64,000 nt of DNA from JAKSPM01 sp964450645 (GCA_964450645.1 CAYVEB010000003.1:1-64000), one strand, 5' to 3'. Positions 32,723 to 42,274 are shown, counted from the first letter of the stretch. The notes: generated by a model from the sequence alone, not told the origin. Translations and numbers: made by a program.

Positions 32723-34987
32723 ATGGCTGTAAAAGGTCTTGACATTTTCAAGCTGTCCCCGAAGAAAAACTGCAAAGAGTGCGGCAGCCCCACCTGCATG
32801 GCGTTCTGCATGAAGGTCGCCGCGGGCGCCCTGCCCATTGAAAAATGCCCGTACATGAGCGAACAGGCGATCGCCCTGCTCAGCGAGGCCACCGCGCCCC
32901 CCATGAAGACCATCGACGTCGGCGGACATAAGTTGGGCGGCGAAACCGTGCTGTTCCGGCACGAGAAAACCTTTGTCTCCCGCAACCTGTTCGCGGTGCC
33001 CATCGCGGCGAGCGACGCCGACGCGGACGAGAAGCTGGCGGACGTGGCGAAGGTGGACTACGAGCGCATCGGCGAGCGGGAATATGTGGAATCCATTCTG
33101 ATCACCGACGACGTCGACGGTGTGGACGCCACAGCCGCACTGGTAAAAAAGGTTGTGGACGCGGGCCGCCTGCCCATTGTGCAGACCCATTGTCCCGAAA
33201 CTGCCAAAGCCGTTCTGGCCGTGACCAAGGACGTGATCATCCTGGGTGCGAACAAGGATAACTATCAGGAACTCAACGCCGTTGTGATGAACAACGCCGT
33301 CCTGGGCGTGCAGGCAAACAACCTTGCGGAATTGCACGACACCGTCGCCGCACTGGAAAAGCTGGGCAACAAGAAGCTGATTCTGGACTGCACCGCCCCC
33401 ACCGCCAAGGAGACCTTCAAAAACGCCGTCCTCGTGCGCCGCACCGCTCTGAAAGACGGCGACCGCACGTTCGGCTATCCCTCCATCGTAAACCTTTCGA
33501 AAGTTGCCCCCGGCGACCTCCATCTGCAAACCGCGCTGGCCGCGGCCTTCACTTTAAAATACGGCTCCATCATCGTGATGGAGAAAATCGGCTACGCCGA
33601 GGCGCTGCCGCTGTACGGCCTGCGCCAGAACATCTACACCGATCCCCAGAAGCCCATGAAGGTGGACGAGGGCATCTATCCCATGAACGGTGCGGACGAA
33701 AACGCCCCGATCCTGATGACTGTAAACTTCGCCCTGACCTACTTCCTGGTCTCCGGCGAGATCGAGCGCTCCAAGGTGCCGGTCAACCTGGTCATCACCG
33801 ACGCCTCCGGTATGTCCGTCCTGACAGCCTGGGCCGCCGGCAAGTTCTCCTCCTCCACGGTGCAGAAGACCTTTGAGCGGCTGGACATCGCCAACAAGAT
33901 CAAGTCCCGCACCCTGGTCATCCCCGGCAAGGTGGCGGTGATGAAAGGCGAAATTCAGGACAAGCTACCCGATCTCAACGTCGTCGTCGGCACGCGCGAG
34001 GCGGTCGAGATCGTCAAGTACCTTAAGGACGGCGAACATGAGAAAGCCGCTGCCGCCGTCGCCGCCGCCAAGAAGCCGGCCGAGGAAAAGAATCAGGCCG
34101 CGGACGTCAACGCGCCGCTGGACTTTGCCAAGATCGCCGCATCCATCCCCGAAATCAAGGTGGTGGACATGGGCGTCGCCTACAAGCAGCGCGACCCCAA
34201 TTCGCCCAAGTTCGTCACCATCGGCGAGCGCATCCACTGCATCTCCCCGGTGATCCGCGAAGCCATGAACACCATGAATCCCGAACCGATCCTCAAGCGT
34301 GCCGCCGAGCAGCTCAAGGCCGGCGCCACCTATCTGGATGTCAACATCGGCCCCGCCGAATCCAACGGTCCCGAACTGATGACCTGGGTAGTCAAGCTTC
34401 TGCAGGAGAACTTCAACAATGTGCCGCTGGCGCTGGATACCGCCAACAAGCGCGCCATTGAAGCCGGTATTGCGGTCTACAACCGCACCAACGGCAAGCC
34501 CATCGTCAACTCCGCCGATGCCGGTTCCCGGATCTCCAACATCGACCTGGCCGCCGCCAACGACGCCATCTGCATCGCCCTGTGCTCCGCCGACGGCATC
34601 GCGAAGGACAACGAAGAGCGCATGATGCACTGTCACAACATGCTTGAACGCGGTTTGTCCTTGGGCATGGAGGCGACCGACCTGTGGTTCGACCCGCTGT
34701 TCCTGGTGGTCAAGGGAATGCAGGACAAGCAGATGGACGTGCTGCGGGCCATTAAGCTGTTCTCCGACGAGGGCTTGAAGTCCACGGGCGGCCTGTCCAA
34801 CAACTCCAACGGCGCACCGAAAGCGGTCCGGCCCATTATGGACTCGGCGCTGGTCGCAATGGCCATGATGCAGGGCCTGACCTCCGCCATTGTCAACCCC
34901 AATGACCTGCGCCTGATGGAGACGATCAAGTCCTGCGACATCTTCAAGAACAACGAACTGTATTCCGACAGCTATCTGGAAGCTTAA
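32723..34987 (+). CDS. acsC-acsE: AcsC-AcsE fusion: corrinoid Fe-S protein large subunit joined to methyl-THF methyltransferase
   Basis: 754 residues, two Wood-Ljungdahl proteins in one chain. Residues 1-~445 are AcsC: the [4Fe-4S] motif uses Cys17, 20, 25 and 42 (CKECGSPTC ... EKCPY), then a TIM barrel, then the cobalamin-binding domain (NLVITDASGMSVLTAWAAGK). An Ala/Lys/Glu-rich linker (about 446-480) follows. From about 497 (FVTIGERIH) to the end is AcsE, nearly full length. It keeps the residues that bind and protonate methyl-THF: LALDTANKRAIEAG, IVNSADAGS, DLWFDPLF, GGLSNNSNGAP. In Moorella, Eubacterium and Clostridium acetogens acsC and acsE are separate genes. The reading frame is unbroken and the codon use uniform, so this is not an assembly artefact by appearance. 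Confidence 0.93.
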   Translation: MAVKGLDIFKLSPKKNCKECGSPTCMAFCMKVAAGALPIEKCPYMSEQAIALLSEATAPPMKTIDVGGHKLGGETVLFRHEKTFVSRNLFAVPIAASDADADEKLADVAKVDYERIGEREYVESILITDDVDGVDATAALVKKVVDAGRLPIVQTHCPETAKAVLAVTKDVIILGANKDNYQELNAVVMNNAVLGVQANNLAELHDTVAALEKLGNKKLILDCTAPTAKETFKNAVLVRRTALKDGDRTFGYPSIVNLSKVAPGDLHLQTALAAAFTLKYGSIIVMEKIGYAEALPLYGLRQNIYTDPQKPMKVDEGIYPMNGADENAPILMTVNFALTYFLVSGEIERSKVPVNLVITDASGMSVLTAWAAGKFSSSTVQKTFERLDIANKIKSRTLVIPGKVAVMKGEIQDKLPDLNVVVGTREAVEIVKYLKDGEHEKAAAAVAAAKKPAEEKNQAADVNAPLDFAKIAASIPEIKVVDMGVAYKQRDPNSPKFVTIGERIHCISPVIREAMNTMNPEPILKRAAEQLKAGATYLDVNIGPAESNGPELMTWVVKLLQENFNNVPLALDTANKRAIEAGIAVYNRTNGKPIVNSADAGSRISNIDLAAANDAICIALCSADGIAKDNEERMMHCHNMLERGLSLGMEATDLWFDPLFLVVKGMQDKQMDVLRAIKLFSDEGLKSTGGLSNNSNGAPKAVRPIMDSALVAMAMMQGLTSAIVNPNDLRLMETIKSCDIFKNNELYSDSYLEA

Positions 34988-34995
34988 TTGATCCA

Positions 34996-35028
34996 GGGGG
35001 CGACTGTGGTTTTTACGCGGCCGCCCCC
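34996..35028 (+). terminator. Terminator between acsCE and acsB
   Basis: GGGGGCG (34996-35002) pairs with CGCCCCC (35022-35028), followed by TTTCCTTTC. It may reduce read-through into acsB, which has its own promoter-like TGTTATAAT at 35130-35138. Confidence 0.55.
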
Positions 35029-35195
35029 TTTCCTTTCATAGGAAAAATTGGACGCGCAAGCGGCCCGGAACTGTGCAAAATATACGAAAAAACGCGTAAA
35101 AATTTGTAATTTCTGTTGGCAGCTTCTGTGTTATAATGAATCTGTATAGGAACTTGAAACATTCAAGTTTTTTAAATTTAGGAGGAATTCAAACG

Positions 35196-37328
35196 ATGAG
35201 CGTATTAACCGATCTCATTTACGGCGGTTCCAATGCCGTCGCCGGTTTGACCGAGGGCGCCGTCAAGGACGCCATCGCCAAATACGGTGCTGACCATCCC
35301 ATCGCCTTCCCCGACACCGCGTATTACTTCCCCACCATCTACGCGGCGACCGGCGTAAAAGTGACAAAGCTCGGCGATCTGCCCGCCTGCGTGGATGTGC
35401 TTAAATCGCTGATCACCAACCGGGAGGACCTGAGCCAGGCGCTCAACGCCGGTCTTGCCACCGCCGTTGGCGCGGAAATCATCGAGGGCTTAAAATTCGT
35501 CGAGGCACGCGATGTGTACGAAGAAGCCCGCGTCCCCGGGATCGGATTCGTACCGGATCCCGTCATCCGTTCGCTGGGTGTGCCGCTGGTCACGGGCGAT
35601 ATCCCCGGTGTGGCCGTGGTGCTGGGCAAGGCGGGCGACGCGAAAGACGCGGCCAGCGTGGTCAAGGACTACCAGTCCAAGGGCATCATGACCTTCCTGG
35701 TGGGCGACGTCATCGAACAGTGCGCCGACGAGGGCGTGAAAATGGGCCTGGAGCTGCGCGTCATCCCCCTGGGCCATGACGTGACGGCTGTGATCCACGT
35801 GGTCACTGTGGCCGTGCGCGCGGCGCAGATCTTCGGCAACGTGCAGCCCGGCGATCTGACTGCTCTTTTGGCATACACCAAAGAGCGCGTCCCCGCGTTT
35901 GTCAATACCTTCGGTGAGCTGGACCCCGTCGTCGTTTCCGCCGGCGCCGGCGCGATCGCGCTGGGCTTCCCGGTGATTGCGGACGTCGACTTGGGCGAAA
36001 ACCAGGTCCCCGGCGCGCTGGAATCCGTCCTGGATCACGGCGAAACCGTCAGGAAATCTCTGGAGCTGCGCAATATTAAGATTAAATCCAAAGAACTGCC
36101 CATCCCCGTGGCCTTTGCCGCCGCGTTCGAGGGCGAGATCATCCGCAAGGCCGATATGCACAATGAATTCTGGTCCGGCAAGAATCCCACGGCCGAGCTG
36201 GTCGTCATGCGGGAACTGGACCAGGTGGAGGATCACAAGATTACCATCATCGGCGACGATCTGGACGCCGGGAAGGACTTCGCCCTGGGCACCTTTGTGG
36301 AAGTCGCCGGCAAAAAAATGCAGACCGATTTCGAGTCGGTCATCGAGCGGAAAATTCACGCCTGGTTCAACTACATGGAGGGCGTGATGCACACCGGCCA
36401 GCGCAACCAGATCCGTGTCCGTGTCAGCAATGACGCCTACGAAAAGGGCCTGCGCCTGAAGGACTTTGCAGAGGTGCTCTACCATATGATCATGGACGAG
36501 TTCGATGCAGTGGTCGACAAGTGCCAGGTCACGCTGATCACCGAGCGCGAGGCCGTCCAGAAGCTTCTGGACGAAGTGGCGCTCCCCCGCTACAACGCGC
36601 GTGACGACCGTCTGGCCTCCATGACCGACGAGGCGGTTGACCGCTTCTACACCTGTATCCTGTGCCAGTCCTGTGCGCCGGCGCACTGTTGCGTGGTCAC
36701 GCCCGAACGACTGGGCCTGTGCGGCGCGGTGTCCTGGCTGGACGCCAAGGCCACCAATGAGCTAAACCCCAACGGCCCCTGCCAGCCCATTATGAAGACC
36801 AACTGCATTGACGAGCGCACCGGCCGCTATGAAACCGTCAACGCCGCCGTCGCCGAGGCGACCCACGGCGCGGTGGAAAACGTCACTTTATACTCCATTC
36901 TGGAGGATCCGATGACCTCCTGCGGCTGCTTCGAATGTATCTGCGGCATCGAGCCTATGTCCAACGGCTTCATCGTGGTCAACCGCGAATACAAGGGCAT
37001 GACGCCCGCCGGAATGACCTTTGGCGAGCTGGCCTCCTGCACCGGCGGCGGCGTCCAGACGCCCGGCTATATGGGCCATGGCCGTCACTTCATCTCCTCG
37101 AAAAAGTTTATTTACGCCGAGGGCGGCATTGAGCGCATCGTCTGGATGCCCAAGGAGCTGAAAGACGACGTGGCAGTCCGCCTGAACCGCACCGCGAAGG
37201 AGCTCTACGGCATCGACAACTTCACCGACATGGTCGCCGACGAGACGATCTGCACCGAGTGCGACGCGCTGATGGACTTCCTGACCGAGAAGAACCACCC
37301 GGTTCTCAGCATGGAACCCCTCATGTAA
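35196..37328 (+). CDS. acsB: Acetyl-CoA synthase catalytic subunit AcsB (CODH/ACS beta)
   Basis: 710 residues from the ATG at 35196 (AGGAGG upstream), close to the ~729 of Moorella. ACS joins CO, the methyl group from the corrinoid protein and CoA to make acetyl-CoA. All A-cluster ligands are present: Cys487, Cys490, Cys499 and Cys509 in CILCQSCAPAHCCVVTPERL for the [4Fe-4S] cube, and the Cys576-Gly577-Cys578 site for distal nickel (SCGCFECICG). The constant offset of 19 from Moorella numbering supports a collinear fold. The N-terminal domain, which in Moorella contacts the CO dehydrogenase AcsA, is complete. acsA itself is not in the window. Confidence 0.97.
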   Translation: MSVLTDLIYGGSNAVAGLTEGAVKDAIAKYGADHPIAFPDTAYYFPTIYAATGVKVTKLGDLPACVDVLKSLITNREDLSQALNAGLATAVGAEIIEGLKFVEARDVYEEARVPGIGFVPDPVIRSLGVPLVTGDIPGVAVVLGKAGDAKDAASVVKDYQSKGIMTFLVGDVIEQCADEGVKMGLELRVIPLGHDVTAVIHVVTVAVRAAQIFGNVQPGDLTALLAYTKERVPAFVNTFGELDPVVVSAGAGAIALGFPVIADVDLGENQVPGALESVLDHGETVRKSLELRNIKIKSKELPIPVAFAAAFEGEIIRKADMHNEFWSGKNPTAELVVMRELDQVEDHKITIIGDDLDAGKDFALGTFVEVAGKKMQTDFESVIERKIHAWFNYMEGVMHTGQRNQIRVRVSNDAYEKGLRLKDFAEVLYHMIMDEFDAVVDKCQVTLITEREAVQKLLDEVALPRYNARDDRLASMTDEAVDRFYTCILCQSCAPAHCCVVTPERLGLCGAVSWLDAKATNELNPNGPCQPIMKTNCIDERTGRYETVNAAVAEATHGAVENVTLYSILEDPMTSCGCFECICGIEPMSNGFIVVNREYKGMTPAGMTFGELASCTGGGVQTPGYMGHGRHFISSKKFIYAEGGIERIVWMPKELKDDVAVRLNRTAKELYGIDNFTDMVADETICTECDALMDFLTEKNHPVLSMEPLM

Positions 37329-37358
37329 CAATCTTCGCGCCTGATTTCCATAAGAATT

Positions 37359-37383
37359 GGGCGGTCCCTCTCCGGGACCGCCC
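37359..37383 (+). terminator. Hairpin terminator after acsB
   Basis: A perfect ten-base stem GGGCGGTCCC/GGGACCGCCC with loop TCTCC, followed by ACGTTTG. The next gene (aldo/keto reductase) begins 38 bases later, so read-through is possible. Confidence 0.7.
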
Positions 37384-37420
37384 ACGTTTGCCAATGCAAT
37401 TAAAAAACGGAGGAACCACT

Positions 37421-38617
37421 ATGATCTATCGCGAATTCCATGGCATAAACCTATCGCTGCTGGGCTTTGGCACCATGCGTCTGCCCACTTTGCCGGGCGG
37501 CGAAGTGGATCAGGAACTGGTCAACAAAATGGTGCGCTACGCCGCGGATCACGGCATCAACTACTACGACACCGCCTACATCTACCACAATATGCGGTCG
37601 GAGATCGTCATCGGCAAGGCGCTCAAGCAGCTCCCCCGGGAGAGCTTCTACCTGGCCACCAAGTACCCCGGTCACCAGATCGCAGACAGCTACGATCCGG
37701 CCGGTGTCTTTGAAGACCAGCTGAGAAAGTGCGGCGTGGACTACTTCGATTTTTACCTGCTCCACAACGTCAACGAGCACTCCATCCATATGTACTGCGA
37801 CCCCAAGTGGGGCATGGTGGACTACTTCGTGGAACAAAAGCGCCTGGGCCGCATTAAGTACCTGGGTTTCTCCTGCCATGGGATGCCGGACACCTTGGCC
37901 GCGTTCCTGGACAAGTACGGCGACGTGATGGACTTCTGCCAGATCCAGCTGAACTATCTGGACTGGACCTTGCAAAGCGCGGACAAAAAATACGAACTGC
38001 TGACTGAGCGCGGTATTCCGGTGTGGGTCATGGAGCCGGTCAGAGGCGGCAAACTGGCCAATCTGGATGAAACCTCCACGGCAAAACTCCGGGCGTTCCG
38101 CCCCGAAGCCTCCACCGCCTCCTGGGCGTTCCGCTTCCTGCAGGGGCTGCCGAATGTGCGGATGATCCTCAGCGGCATGTCCAATCTCGAACAGATGATC
38201 GACAACGTCCATACCTTTGAATCCGATCAGCCGCTGACGCCGGACGAGCGCAAGACCTTGCTGGAGATTGCCGAGGGGCTGAAAAATTCCCTGCCCTGCA
38301 CCGCATGCCGATACTGCTGCGCCGGCTGCCCCATGGGGCTGGACATTCCGAAGCTGCTGTCGCTGTACAACAGTATGCGCTACGCCAAGGATCTGACGAT
38401 CAAGATGATCGTCGGCGGTCTGGGCGCGGACAAAGGCCCGGACGCCTGCGTCGGCTGCGGCCAGTGCGCGCAGGTATGTCCCCAGAGCATCGACATCCCC
38501 GGCGCGCTCAGGAGCTTTGCCGAGAGTTTGGAGACCCTGCCGGACTGGGCGGAGATCTGCCGCCAGCGCGAAGAGGCGGCGCGGAAGCTGCGCGAGGAAA
38601 CACTCGAGGCCAATTAA
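37421..38617 (+). CDS. Aldo/keto reductase with C-terminal dicluster ferredoxin domain
   Basis: 398 residues from the ATG at 37421 (CGGAGGAACCACT). The N-terminal (beta/alpha)8 aldo-keto reductase fold has INYYDTAYIYHNMRSE with the catalytic Asp and Tyr; the expected Lys and His follow as FYLATKYPG and YLLHNVNEH. Residues about 290-370 add two iron-sulfur motifs: CTACRYCCAGCPMGLDIPK and CVGCGQCAQVCPQSIDIP. This 'AKR plus ferredoxin' type is common in clostridia and is thought to couple carbonyl reduction to ferredoxin; the substrate is unknown. It lies directly behind acsB in the same direction, which may be chance or a redox link. Confidence 0.9.
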   Translation: MIYREFHGINLSLLGFGTMRLPTLPGGEVDQELVNKMVRYAADHGINYYDTAYIYHNMRSEIVIGKALKQLPRESFYLATKYPGHQIADSYDPAGVFEDQLRKCGVDYFDFYLLHNVNEHSIHMYCDPKWGMVDYFVEQKRLGRIKYLGFSCHGMPDTLAAFLDKYGDVMDFCQIQLNYLDWTLQSADKKYELLTERGIPVWVMEPVRGGKLANLDETSTAKLRAFRPEASTASWAFRFLQGLPNVRMILSGMSNLEQMIDNVHTFESDQPLTPDERKTLLEIAEGLKNSLPCTACRYCCAGCPMGLDIPKLLSLYNSMRYAKDLTIKMIVGGLGADKGPDACVGCGQCAQVCPQSIDIPGALRSFAESLETLPDWAEICRQREEAARKLREETLEAN

Positions 38618-38637
38618 AATGACATTTTACAAGCAAA

Positions 38638-38670
38638 GGCCCCCCGGCTTCGCCGGAGGGCCCAATTTTT
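38638..38670. terminator. Terminator between convergent genes
   Basis: GGCCCCCCGGC and GCCGGAGGGCC with loop TTC (38638-38662), one mismatch, then CAATTTTT. It serves the aldo/keto reductase gene and may also stop the opposite TSUP gene. Confidence 0.7.
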
Positions 38671-38691
38671 CGTTCGGTTCGATCCAAATTT

Positions 38692-39462
38692 CTATCCCAG
38701 GTATTTGACGCCCAGGATCACCACGCCCAGCACCGTCAGCACAATGCCTGTGGCCCGATTGAGCGTCTTCGCGCTGGCCCGGTTGGCAAACAGCGCGGCG
38801 ATTCTCGCCCACAGCAGCGTAAACGCCACGCACAGACCCAGGCACCACAGATCCGGCGCGCCACCGATCACAAAATGGCTCACGGCGCCGGTCAGGGCCG
38901 TAAAGGTCATAATAAAGACGCTGGTTCCAACGGCGGTTTTCAGCTCATAGCCCAGGACGCTGGTCAGCAGCAAAAGCATCATCATCCCGCCGCCCGCGCC
39001 GATAAATCCGCAGATAAACCCGACCACCATCCCGCTGACAACCGACTGGACGACGCGCTTCTTCGCGCTGGCGGCGGCCATGGTTTCCTTGGTGGTCATC
39101 ACGGGCCTGACAATGAATTTAATGCCCAGGAGCACCGTCATAAATACGGAAAAGCTTCCCATCGTCGTGTTGGGAACCAGGCTGGCGACCCAACTGCCCA
39201 CCAGCGTGAACAGCAGTACCGCCGCCATCATAATCAGGCCGTTACGAATGTCCAGATTTTTATGTTTCCCGTAAGTATAGGCGCTGACCGCGCTGGCCAG
39301 CACGTCGCTCGCCAGGGCGATCCCGACCGCCTCATAGGCCGGCATCCCCAAAAACGTGATGAGCATCGGGCTGATAATCGCCGCTGCGCTCATCCCGGCA
39401 AAGCCGGTTCCGAGTCCCGCGCCGGCGCCCGCAAAAAAGCAGACAAGCACCTTTACCCACAT
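38692..39462 (-). CDS. Sulfite exporter TauE/SafE (TSUP) family transporter
   Basis: 256 residues with about eight hydrophobic helices, the normal TSUP size. Members move sulfite, sulfonates or other small anions across the inner membrane. Both halves start with the family's Gly-rich pattern: FFAGAGAGLGTGFAGMSAAA and FICGFIGAGGGMMMLLLLTS. The ATG at 39462 follows GGAGGAACATACGC. It is the second gene after a small zinc-ribbon protein on the minus strand, 118 bases away. Substrate unknown. Confidence 0.88.
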   Translation of the reverse strand: MWVKVLVCFFAGAGAGLGTGFAGMSAAAIISPMLITFLGMPAYEAVGIALASDVLASAVSAYTYGKHKNLDIRNGLIMMAAVLLFTLVGSWVASLVPNTTMGSFSVFMTVLLGIKFIVRPVMTTKETMAAASAKKRVVQSVVSGMVVGFICGFIGAGGGMMMLLLLTSVLGYELKTAVGTSVFIMTFTALTGAVSHFVIGGAPDLWCLGLCVAFTLLWARIAALFANRASAKTLNRATGIVLTVLGVVILGVKYLG

Positions 39463-39580
39463 TGCGTATGTTCCTCCAACTTATTTCCCGATTTGCCGCG
39501 CGGGCACGGCTCGGCCGCGATCCGGCCCGCAGCGCCTGGGCAAGGCGCCCGCCGGGATCGCGGCCGGGCCGCAGTTCTAT

Positions 39581-39994
39581 TTAAGATTTCCGGACAAATT
39601 TTTCCCCGCATCTCGGGCACTTGATGCAAATCTTCCCCCGGCCGCGCGGGACGCGCACCGTCTGCCGGCACTGGGGGCAGCGGTAATAACGGTTCTGCCG
39701 GTCGGTCAGGCTGCGCCAGTGCTGCAAAAGCCAGCGGTTTTCCCGCTGCCGGGCCATCAAATTCCGCGAAAGCGCGCGGAACAGGCTCCAAATCAGAAGC
39801 CCATCCGCCGCCAGTTGCAGAAAATAGCCCAACAAAATCAGCACGGAGAAGCCTCTCTCAGGCACGAACCGGTATACAATGCTGGCAATTACGTACAGGC
39901 CAATCCCGACGCTGATCAAAACCAGGTTCAACTGGTCGGTTCCGTTGCGCCCATAAAAAAATCGCCGCAGCGAATTCATCATCCTTTGAAACAT
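39581..39994 (-). CDS. Small membrane protein with C-terminal zinc ribbon
   Basis: 137 residues. Two membrane helices (about 22-42 and 50-70: LNLVLISVGIGLYVIASIVY, SVLILLGYFLQLAADGLLIW) are followed by a basic linker. A zinc ribbon ends the protein: YYRCPQCRQTVRVPRGRGK then CIKCPRCGEKFVRKS, four metal-binding Cys pairs in the CPxC...CPRC form. This architecture occurs in many Ruminococcaceae and Lachnospiraceae proteins of unknown role. The ribosome site is AAGGTGATCAT before the ATG. A hairpin-rich 118-base gap separates it from the TSUP gene. Confidence 0.75.
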   Translation of the reverse strand: MFQRMMNSLRRFFYGRNGTDQLNLVLISVGIGLYVIASIVYRFVPERGFSVLILLGYFLQLAADGLLIWSLFRALSRNLMARQRENRWLLQHWRSLTDRQNRYYRCPQCRQTVRVPRGRGKICIKCPRCGEKFVRKS

Positions 39995-40180
39995 ATGATC
40001 ACCTTCTTTTTATTATAGTTCCAATTCGCGGTTTTACAAGCGATTTGCCCCAATGTTAACGGAAAATTCATGTTTTGCCCGCGGGCCGCGGAAAAACTTT
40101 TTTCGGCGGTGCGATTTAAGGTTGTACATCGGGAGAATATTTGCTATAATGATAAAAATAAAAATTTGGATGTGTAGCAT

Positions 40181-42274
40181 ATGAAATTCAGGGTTTGGGA
40201 CATCGGCGTGTGTGACCCGGAAGCCCTGGAGCGTCTGCGCCAGGCGGGCTATTCCCCGCTGACGGCGCGGGTGCTCAGCAGCCGTGGGTACCGCACGCCG
40301 GAAGAAGCAAGGGCATATCTTTCCGGCGCGGAGGTGCTGCCGGATCCTTTTTTGATGAAGCAAATGGACGTAGCCGCCGCGCGGGTGCGGCGGGCCATCG
40401 AGGAAAAAGAGCATGTGGCCGTCTATGGCGATTACGACGTCGACGGCATCACCTCCACATGCCTGCTGACAGATTTTCTGCGCAGCATGGGCGTGCACTG
40501 CACACCGTACATCCCCGGCCGGGTGGGCGAGGGCTACGGGCTCAACGAGACGGCCATCCGGGGCCTGGCGAAACTGGGCGTGCGGCTGATCATCAGCGTT
40601 GACTGCGGAATCACCGCCATCGCCGAAGCGCGGCTGTGTAGGGAACTGGGAATCGACCTGATTATCACCGACCACCACGAGTGCAAATCGGAGCTGCCGC
40701 AGGCGCTGGCGGTGGTGGATCCCTGCCGCCGCGACCGGACGTATCCCCACGCGGACCTGTGCGGCGTGGGCGTGGCGTTCAAGCTGGTCAGCGCCGTCTG
40801 GGGCAGCCAAGAGCAGATGCTCCGCCGCTACGCGGATCTGCTGTGCCTGGGCACGGTGGCCGACGTGATGCCCTTGCGGGGCGAAAACCGGACGTTCGTG
40901 ATCCGCGGCCTGCAGGCGATGCAGCACCCGGCCCGTCTGGGCCTGGCGGCGCTCATCCGCGAGTGCTGTGACCGCCAGCCGGTCACGGCCAACACGGTGG
41001 GCTACGTACTCGCGCCGCGCATCAACGCGGCTGGCCGCATGGGCCGGGTGGAGCTGGCGCTGGAGCTGCTGCTGACGGACGATCCCCAGGCGGCCGCCCG
41101 CGCGGCGAGCGCGCTGTGCGAGCTGAACCGGGAGCGGCAGCGGGTGGAGCTGGAAATTTACCGCCAGGCGCTGGGGCAAATTCCGAAAAACGCCGCTCCC
41201 AAGGCGCTGGTGCTGGCCAACGAACACTGGCACCAGGGCGTGGTTGGGATCGTGGCCTCCCGGCTCGCCGAGGAGTGCGGCTGCCCAACCTTTTTAATTT
41301 GCCTGGACGGCGACCACGGCAAGGCTTCCAGCCGCAGCTACGGCGGATTTAACCTGTTCGCGGCCCTGTCCGAGCTGTCGGATCTGCTGGAGAATTATGG
41401 AGGCCACGAGCTGGCGGCCGGCTTTACCATCCCGCGCGGCAATATCGATGCGTTCCGCCGCGAGATCACCGCGCGCGCGGCCGACTTTACCGCCTCGAGC
41501 CAGTGCACGAGCGCGCTGCGGTGCGACTGCGCGGTGACGCTGGATCTGCTGACCCTGGAAAACGTGATGGGTCTGGAGCAACTGGAGCCGTGCGGCAACG
41601 GCTGCCCAAAACCGGTGCTGTGCGCGGAAAATTTGCTGGTGGAACAGCTGAGCACGGTCGGCAGCGGCGGCAAGCATGTGCGGATGCGCCTGCGCGCGCC
41701 CAACGGAATTGCGATTGCGGGCATCTTTTTTTCCGTCAAGCTGGCAAACCTAGGCGTGAGCGTGGGTGACCGGGTGGACGTGGCCTTTACGCCACAGGTC
41801 AACGAATATCGCGGTTTCCACTCCGTACAACTGAATCTGACCGATATCCGCCTGGCCGCTCAGGCGCGGCGAGAGGCCGCCGACGCCGAGCGGATCTATC
41901 AAAAGCTCCGCCGGATGGACGCGCTGTCCCAGGAGGAGGCGGAGATGCTCTTGCCTGTGCGGCAGGAATTTGCCGCGGTGTGGCGCTATCTGGTCGCCCA
42001 GAGCGAGCAGGGGCGTCTGGCGGACGATCCGGAGCGCCTGGGCCGAAAACTGACCCGCTGCGGCAGCCGGCCGATGAGCCTGCTGCGGGTTCGCATTTGT
42101 CTGGATGTGTTCGCCGAGCAGGGGCTGATCGCCCTGGAGGAACAGCCGGCGCGCGTTTTGATCACCATCCGGAATCCGCGGGAGAAGGTGGATCTGACGC
42201 AGAGCGCCATCCTCCGCAACCTAGTCGAGCAAAAGGCAGGGAATTATCATGGAAACCTTTCAGGAGCGCTATGA
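40181..42274 (+). CDS. recJ: Single-stranded-DNA-specific exonuclease RecJ
   Basis: 697 residues. RecJ degrades single-stranded DNA 5'-3' in recombination and mismatch repair. The DHH phosphoesterase motifs are all there: YGDYDVDGITSTCLL (I), SVDCGIT (II), ITDHHECKSELP (III) and a late ASSRSYGGFNL of the DHHA1 domain with GGHELAAGFT. The OB-fold part follows, then a ~120-residue C-terminal extension found in many Firmicutes. The leader is unusual: no good Shine-Dalgarno sequence precedes the ATG (TTGGATGTGTAGCAT). It starts the long plus-strand run, and its end overlaps relA by 26 bases. Confidence 0.95.
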   Translation: MKFRVWDIGVCDPEALERLRQAGYSPLTARVLSSRGYRTPEEARAYLSGAEVLPDPFLMKQMDVAAARVRRAIEEKEHVAVYGDYDVDGITSTCLLTDFLRSMGVHCTPYIPGRVGEGYGLNETAIRGLAKLGVRLIISVDCGITAIAEARLCRELGIDLIITDHHECKSELPQALAVVDPCRRDRTYPHADLCGVGVAFKLVSAVWGSQEQMLRRYADLLCLGTVADVMPLRGENRTFVIRGLQAMQHPARLGLAALIRECCDRQPVTANTVGYVLAPRINAAGRMGRVELALELLLTDDPQAAARAASALCELNRERQRVELEIYRQALGQIPKNAAPKALVLANEHWHQGVVGIVASRLAEECGCPTFLICLDGDHGKASSRSYGGFNLFAALSELSDLLENYGGHELAAGFTIPRGNIDAFRREITARAADFTASSQCTSALRCDCAVTLDLLTLENVMGLEQLEPCGNGCPKPVLCAENLLVEQLSTVGSGGKHVRMRLRAPNGIAIAGIFFSVKLANLGVSVGDRVDVAFTPQVNEYRGFHSVQLNLTDIRLAAQARREAADAERIYQKLRRMDALSQEEAEMLLPVRQEFAAVWRYLVAQSEQGRLADDPERLGRKLTRCGSRPMSLLRVRICLDVFAEQGLIALEEQPARVLITIRNPREKVDLTQSAILRNLVEQKAGNYHGNLSGAL

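Noticed and set aside
35490..36686. 398-codon minus-strand frame inside acsB
   Set aside because: Antisense to a fully conserved catalytic subunit; composition typical of antisense frames in GC-rich DNA.
40034..41233. 399-codon minus-strand frame opposite recJ
   Set aside because: Arg/His/Gln-rich shadow of recJ and its leader with no start signal.
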